Origin: Amycolatopsis cihanbeyliensis
GTDB taxonomy: Bacteria > Actinomycetota > Actinomycetes > Mycobacteriales > Pseudonocardiaceae
Assembly (NCBI RefSeq): GCF_006715045.1
Contig: NZ_VFML01000001.1
Location: 4,370,501 to 4,434,500 of the forward strand
Reading direction: 5' to 3'
DNA: 64,000 bases
Each line of letters starts with the position of its first letter. Positions within the stretch are counted from its first letter, which is position 1. The notes beneath the pieces were generated by a model, which was given only the letters and a program-made list of their open reading frames with translations, was not told where the DNA came from and did no database searches. Made by a program: the position numbers and the translations under genes. Positions 60,457 through 64,000 of this stretch are shown here, one piece after another.

Positions 60457-61212
60457 GTGCACGATCCACTTGCGCGCTATCGCAGTGCGGTTTCCGACAT
60501 ACCGGCTCGGCTCGCCGAGCATGGCCTGGCGCTGATCTGCGGACTGGCCGACGCGGCGGCCCTCCTGGACCTGGCCAGCTCTCTCACCACGGTTGTGCCG
60601 CATCGCGACAGCGACGCCGACGGCATCACAACCATCACCGACCGGGGAGCCGCTCGTGTTCGGCACGGCTTCGCCGGGTTCAGCGCCGAAGCGCTGAGTC
60701 CGCACACCGACCGCTCCGGAGTGCCCCAACCGCCGAGGCTGTTGCTGACAAGCTGCCGCCAGCCCGGCATTGCCGGTGGTGAATGCGTGCTGATCGACGG
60801 CAAAGCCGTCTATGACGATCTTGCCGAGTCCGCGCCGGACGCCCTGCGTGCCTTCCGCACGCCGCGCTCGGCGCTGTTCGGCGGCGCGGCCGGACACCTC
60901 GGTTCGGTCTTCACCGACCTCGGCAACTGCCGGATGTCGGTTCGCCTGCGGCTGGACGAGTTGGCCTGGTTCTCACCCCAGGTGAGTCGCTGGCTGCCGA
61001 CACTGCGTGTGGTCCTCGACCGGCACGCTCACACGTTCAGTATGGCGACGGGCGAGGGGTACGTGCTGGACAACTGGCGCTGGCTGCACGGCCGACACGC
61101 CTTCCTCGGGCAGCGCGTGCTCTACCGCATTACCGGGGACCCACTACCGCATCTCGCCATTCCGACCGGGTTCCGTCCGTCGCGCCAGCTTTTGCCGAAG
61201 ACAGCGGCATGA
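60457..61212 (+). CDS. TauD/clavaminate-synthase-like Fe(II)/2OG dioxygenase
   Basis: A 251-residue oxygenase of the TauD family, using Fe(II), O2 and 2-oxoglutarate to oxidise an unknown substrate. The iron ligands His-x-Asp appear in SPHTDRSGV, and the distal His and 2OG-binding Arg in DNWRWLHGRHAF ... RVLYRI. GTG 60457 is chosen (GGGGAGG 9 nt upstream); TTG at 60448 has no spacing. It overlaps the next gene by ATGA. Such an enzyme is unusual cargo for a small integrative element. Confidence 0.88.
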   Translation: MHDPLARYRSAVSDIPARLAEHGLALICGLADAAALLDLASSLTTVVPHRDSDADGITTITDRGAARVRHGFAGFSAEALSPHTDRSGVPQPPRLLLTSCRQPGIAGGECVLIDGKAVYDDLAESAPDALRAFRTPRSALFGGAAGHLGSVFTDLGNCRMSVRLRLDELAWFSPQVSRWLPTLRVVLDRHAHTFSMATGEGYVLDNWRWLHGRHAFLGQRVLYRITGDPLPHLAIPTGFRPSRQLLPKTAA

Positions 61213-61571
61213 GGGCGACCGATGAGGCCGCCGTCCGTGAGTTTCCCGAACTGGTGGGTCTGATCATCCTTCGCGAGGCAGGTTGGCGATTCCTCCCGCC
61301 CCGGCCGCTCGGAGGCACTCTGACCGACTTGCATGGGTTCCGTGCCTGGCCAGGTGGATGGACGGATGCGATCCGCGTCCGCAGCCCCACCGACGTGATG
61401 GCTCTCCGCTCGGACGGGCGGGAACCACCCGGCGTGGTCTGGGAACGCACCGGCACGCTCGGACACGTCATCGGGGAGCTACTGGCGCTACCCGCACCAA
61501 ACGAACCCTCGGCACCTCGATTGGTGCGTTCGCCCGCGCCGATCCTCTGGACCCCAAGCAGGACGAGGTGA
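61209..61571 (+). CDS. Small protein linked to the dioxygenase
   Basis: A 120-residue protein, no recognised domain. It has FPELVGLIILREAGWRFLPPRPLGG and DAIRVRSPTDVMALRSDGREPPGVVWERTG, which look like beta strands of a small soluble domain. Overlap with the dioxygenase gene suggests a partner or accessory role. Confidence 0.75.
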   Translation: MRATDEAAVREFPELVGLIILREAGWRFLPPRPLGGTLTDLHGFRAWPGGWTDAIRVRSPTDVMALRSDGREPPGVVWERTGTLGHVIGELLALPAPNEPSAPRLVRSPAPILWTPSRTR

Positions 61572-61577
61572 GCTGTT

Positions 61578-61799
61578 GTGTCAAGTCGCACCCGAGGCGC
61601 CCGGCGCCTGGCCACCCTGCTGACCACCGCGACCGGTGTGCACGTGCTCCTGCGCTACCAACGTGACGCCAACCGCTACTGCGTCGCCTGGACCGGCGGC
61701 CCAACGGTCGACGCCATGCAAGCCCTGACAGCCAAGCATCGCGCCGAAGTACCCGCCCTGAACTCGACACCCTTTACCTGGTCCAGAGCTGAGCCCTGA
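61578..61799 (+). CDS. Small unknown protein, end of the cargo operon
   Basis: A 73-residue protein starting at GTG 61578, 6 bp after the previous gene. The segment TGVHVLLRYQRDANRYCVAWTGGPTVDAM is its clearest structured part. No signal peptide and no family recognised. It ends 158 bp before attR. Confidence 0.6.
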   Translation: MSSRTRGARRLATLLTTATGVHVLLRYQRDANRYCVAWTGGPTVDAMQALTAKHRAEVPALNSTPFTWSRAEP

Positions 61800-61820
61800 C
61801 GCGCCAACCGTCTCGTCACG

Positions 61821-61840
61821 TGTGTGCCCGAAGTGAGCCC
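61821..61840 (+). promoter_or_regulatory. Candidate integrase arm-type site, right
   Basis: tgtgtgcccgaagtgagccc, 19 of 20 bases as at 54335-54354, here in non-coding DNA 117 bp before attR. This is what paired arm sites on both attP arms would look like after integration. Confidence 0.45.
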
Positions 61841-61957
61841 GGACGGTCCGTGAACGGCCGACAGAATTGGTCATTGAGCGGAGATCGCCCCGGCCTGGTC
61901 TGTACGGACCGGACCGGGGCGACACTGCCCGACATTGATCAACCTGACCTGGGCAGA

Positions 61958-62003
61958 ACTACGGATCAGAAGGTTAGGGGTTCGAATCCCTTCGGGCGCG
62001 CCA
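61958..62003 (+). repeat. attR: 46-bp copy of the tRNA-Arg 3' end
   Basis: Identical to 54211-54256. It lacks the 5' half of a tRNA (upstream sequence does not pair), so it is an attachment site, not a second tRNA gene. Confidence 0.95.
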
Positions 62004-62028
62004 CTTCACACCGCAGAGAGACCATCGT

Positions 62029-62235
62029 CTAGCTGCGGTTTTCTCTGTCTGGATCCTCACCTCCTCCAGTCGATCGCACCGTTTCGGGGCCATGGGTGCC
62101 CGATGGCTGCCCGAGCGTTTTCGTGGGTGCCCGGCGGGGCACCACCGCCGCGGTCGCCTCGGCCGCAGCCCGCGCGACATCCGGCAGCACGCTCGTGTAG
62201 AGATCGCTCGTGGTCGCCAACGCCGAGTGCCCGAG
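62029..62235 (-). pseudogene. C-terminal stub of a second integrase
   Basis: About 68 codons matching the end of the intact integrase: LGHSALATTSDLYTSVLPDV, then ARAAAEATAAVVPRR, against LGHSSITITSDVYTSVLPDV in the intact protein. It includes the last catalytic His and the Tyr. Homology stops at 62235, where sequence switches to an unrelated phage gene fragment on the other strand. This is the remains of an earlier element that used the same tRNA-Arg. Confidence 0.85.
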
Positions 62236-62406
62236 CGCGGTGGCATCGCCGACCTCACCCGGGCGGTGGCCGCACTGTCCCGCGACCCCGGACTGACGGA
62301 GGACCGGGTCGAGCAGATCATCCGGGACGCCGTGGCGCAGCACATCGAGATCACCGGCGAAGTCCACATCGGCGCCGCGCCGGTCAGCGAAGGGAGCGAC
62401 ACGTGA
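62236..62406 (+). pseudogene. C-terminal fragment of a phage endolysin-like gene
   Basis: About 56 codons, GIADLTRAVAALSRDPGLTEDRVEQIIRDAV then AQHIEITGEVHIG and a stop. This tail type is seen at the C-terminus of actinophage peptidoglycan hydrolases. The 5' part is lost at the junction with the integrase stub. It overlaps the next gene as in a phage lysis operon. Confidence 0.55.
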
Positions 62407-62588
62407 AGATCGGACCGAAGCTCAAGGCCATCGTGGCCGCGGTCGGCACCGTCATCACCGCGGTGTCCGACGCGCTCGCGGACAACCTGCTCGGGCTGGA
62501 TGAAACCGCCACCCTCGCCAGCACACTCGTCCTCGCGGCCGGCACTGTCTACGCGGTATGGCGCGTCCCTAACCGCGACGAACGCTAG
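62403..62588 (+). CDS. Holin-like small membrane protein (prophage remnant)
   Basis: A 61-residue protein (GTG 62403) with two hydrophobic segments (LKAIVAAVGTVITAVSDAL and TATLASTLVLAAGTVYAVWRV), a short loop, and a charged C-terminus. Its size, layout and position after an endolysin-like fragment fit a phage holin or lysis helper. It probably has no function now. Confidence 0.6.
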   Translation: MKIGPKLKAIVAAVGTVITAVSDALADNLLGLDETATLASTLVLAAGTVYAVWRVPNRDER

Positions 62589-62645
62589 AAACAGCCAGCA
62601 CTCACGCGTCGGAGCAAGCGCAGGCCAGAACCTCTCAACATGCGG

Positions 62646-63254
62646 CTACGCGTCGTCCTTGATCGTCTGGAGAACAGCGAAAGCGATATTCTCGGCAGCC
62701 TTACAGGCGTCATTTCCGGCGCGTGTCCTGACGTTGGCGTCGAAAAACAGGTCATCCCTGATGCCAATAGCCATGCCGCAATCGCCCTGATCGCGATTGT
62801 CGGCTATTTCAACATATACTGCCGGGTATCCGTCCACTTCGGTCGGCTCAAAATATCCCTTATCCCAGTGACCTGTGTCGTTGAGTGCATAGATGTTGCT
62901 CAAGCCGTTCTCGACGGACGTCATATACGAAACGCCCGCGCTTGTCGATCCGTCCCTGATATTCCAGCGGCAGTTCGTAGCGGTCTCGTTGTTGTTTTCT
63001 CGGCTCGACGTGACCTCAAATTTCTGCTGTTGCGCCTCCGTCAGGCTCGAACATGGATCCTGGATGTACTTCGATGCGTCCAACGGCTCGGGTACTGGTG
63101 GCGCTTCACTGAACTGCCGCCCGGTCGTGCTGGGCTGAGAACTGCTGGTGTCTAGCCTGGAAGTGGGTAACGCTTGTCCTGTCTCGTGGGAGTCGCACCC
63201 TGCCAGTGAGGCTGACAGCAGTGTGGCGCCTACGACGAACCAGCGCTTACGCAT
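62646..63254 (-). CDS. DUF3558-like lipoprotein
   Basis: A 202-residue lipoprotein: signal peptide with lipobox LAGC, a Ser/Thr/Pro linker, and a domain with DPCSSLTEAQQQKF, NCRWNI and CGMAIGI. This pattern (DPC ... C-x-W ... C) is that of the DUF3558 family, common in mycobacteria and Pseudonocardiaceae, function unknown. Start ATG 63254 or GTG 63263. It is 14 bp or less after the coiled-coil gene, so they form an operon. GC content is visibly lower than the rest of the window. Confidence 0.8.
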   Translation of the reverse strand: MRKRWFVVGATLLSASLAGCDSHETGQALPTSRLDTSSSQPSTTGRQFSEAPPVPEPLDASKYIQDPCSSLTEAQQQKFEVTSSRENNNETATNCRWNIRDGSTSAGVSYMTSVENGLSNIYALNDTGHWDKGYFEPTEVDGYPAVYVEIADNRDQGDCGMAIGIRDDLFFDANVRTRAGNDACKAAENIAFAVLQTIKDDA

Positions 63255-63268
63255 AGAGACCACTGGAG

Positions 63269-63838
63269 TTACGCCCCCGTCCCGGATGACGACCCGTCCT
63301 CGCCACGATCCTTGAAGACCTCAGCGGTGTCCTCCTCCTTCTCCACATAAGTTCCATTCGCCTTACGTAAGGCGTCGATGTAAGATTGAGCGTACTCAGC
63401 CATCGCCTTGTTGTGTTCAGCGGCTTTGTTGATGGATTCCTGAGCTGCTTTGGCCTGGTTTACTGCGGGTGCATCAGGTGACGGCGGAGTGCAAGCTGCT
63501 GCCGCCTGCCGTAACTCGTCATATTTCTCGGTGATCTGATCGCGAAGATTTTCGAATTCGCGAATCTTGGCGGCGATGGTCTCTTCGTCGAACAGGTAGC
63601 CACCACCCACGGACGCCGCGACCCGGTTAATGCCGTCGAGCCAGCTACCACCGCCGCCCTCGCGGTGCTCCTCCAGCCGCTCCTGCGCATCTGCGCGCTC
63701 CTCGGCGATCTCGTCTTCGATGTCGTGCCGAGCCTCCGGAGCCGCGCCGGGAGTCGAGCCCCCACCGGTCACATTGACCTGTCCCGCGTCCTCCCCGCCG
63801 AGGACGCTGCGCAGGTATTCATCCCCCGCTGACGCCAT
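63269..63838 (-). CDS. Coiled-coil protein paired with the lipoprotein (type VII-like substrate)
   Basis: A 189-residue, mostly helical, acidic protein. A long helical region FDEETIAAKIREFENLRDQITEKYDELRQAA is followed by a second helix QAKAAQESINKAAEHNKAMAEYAQSYIDALRKANGTY, a helix-turn-helix hairpin as in WXG100/PE-like proteins. No signal peptide and no Cys apart from one. ATG 63838 has GGAGG upstream. Probably an ESX-related substrate; the family is not certain. Confidence 0.7.
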   Translation of the reverse strand: MASAGDEYLRSVLGGEDAGQVNVTGGGSTPGAAPEARHDIEDEIAEERADAQERLEEHREGGGGSWLDGINRVAASVGGGYLFDEETIAAKIREFENLRDQITEKYDELRQAAAACTPPSPDAPAVNQAKAAQESINKAAEHNKAMAEYAQSYIDALRKANGTYVEKEEDTAEVFKDRGEDGSSSGTGA

Positions 63839-64000
63839 GCCGTGCCCCTCCTGCGTGCGGCCAGTGCCGTGGCCATCCAGCCCAGCACCTTAGCGCGACC
63901 GCTCATGCACGCACAGCACTTCACCGCAAACGGCGCCTGGGCCTCGCTCACACCGACTGACCCAGCGCGTGCGCAGCACAGACCGGGCAGAGGAGGCAGC
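63839..64000. other. Right edge, no gene seen
   Basis: 162 bp upstream of the last gene. It should contain its promoter; no coding sequence, RNA or repeat is recognised. Confidence 0.4.

Larger units (their letters stand above)
54211..62003. mobile_element. Integrated element in tRNA-Arg, about 7.8 kb
   Basis: Bounded by a 46-bp direct repeat (tRNA 3' end and its copy). Order: integrase and XRE repressor leftward; Xis-like HTH, zinc-ribbon protein and RepA-like ATPase rightward; XRE/TPR regulator and NUDIX leftward; dioxygenase and two small genes rightward. The integrase-next-to-tRNA layout, repressor and replication ATPase resemble actinobacterial integrative elements (pSAM2-type), but no TraSA/FtsK-like transfer protein, primase-polymerase or phage structural gene is present. 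It may be a mobilisable island or satellite dependent on a helper. Confidence 0.9.

Noticed and set aside
61958..62003. Possible second tRNA-Arg
   Set aside because: Only the 3' 46 bases match; no 5' acceptor, D-arm or pairing partner is present. It is attR.
54292..62003. Conjugative (AICE-type) transfer genes in the element
   Set aside because: Every gene of the element was read; none has FtsK/SpoIIIE or relaxase motifs.
1..64000. CRISPR array
   Set aside because: No regularly spaced identical repeats with unique spacers were found.

Overview
The window is about 64 kb of very GC-rich DNA from an actinomycete. Overlapping ATGA/GTGA gene starts, a complete mce locus with its own ATPase, PE/PPE/EspG-like genes, a SigF/anti-SigF pair, a Pat-type aminotransferase and DUF3558-type lipoproteins point to the Pseudonocardiaceae (Amycolatopsis, Prauserella or Saccharomonospora type). 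That placement is an inference from gene content.

Layout. 1-4.0 kb: N-terminal 1,332 residues of a large SF1 (UPF1/DNA2-type) helicase running off the left edge. 4.3-8.8 kb: an aliphatic amidase locus, amiC-amiS-amiE-amiB on the minus strand, with a divergent MarR regulator where Pseudomonas has AmiR. 8.8-10.1 kb: a PucR-type regulator. 10.8-25.4 kb: three secreted-protein genes, then mceG, two yrbE permeases, six mce genes and two Mce-associated proteins, closed by a convergent secreted-protein gene. Two secreted domain families recur on both sides of the transporter, and near-identical palindromes sit at both ends. 25.7-34 kb: S1 protease, CopB-type P-ATPase, a membrane protein, a LuxR-type (LAL) regulator and an AlkZ-like wHTH protein. 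34.3-39.7 kb: KAS III, HAMP adenylate cyclase, ATP-dependent DNA ligase, a small secreted peptide and a phosphotransferase. 39.8-43.8 kb: a stress island with a CBS protein, SigF, anti-SigF, a small basic protein and a Vms1/Rv2629-like protein. Two GTTT-N15-GGGTA(A/T) promoters suggest SigF control of the island. 43.9-53.9 kb: XRE pseudogene, TauE-type permease, glmS, pat, dienelactone hydrolase, a PE/PPE/EspG-like trio and acetoacetyl-CoA synthetase.

54.0-62.0 kb: tRNA-Ser(GCT) and tRNA-Arg(ACG), the latter carrying a 7.8-kb integrated element bounded by a 46-bp direct repeat. The element holds a tyrosine integrase, an XRE repressor, an Xis-like HTH with an apparent 1-nt frameshift, a zinc-ribbon protein, a RepA-type ATPase, and cargo: a zinc-ribbon/XRE/TPR regulator with a NUDIX hydrolase, and divergently a TauD-like dioxygenase with two small unknowns. 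No conjugation or capsid genes are present. Just outside attR lie the C-terminal stub of a second integrase and the end of a phage lysis module, so this tRNA has been used more than once. 62.6-63.8 kb: a lower-GC pair, a DUF3558-like lipoprotein and a coiled-coil protein.

How it fits together: the mce locus, its flanking secreted proteins and possibly the KAS III gene look like one envelope-lipid regulon (TACC-N4-GGTA motif). The SigF island looks self-regulated. The tRNA-Arg locus is a repeatedly used integration site.
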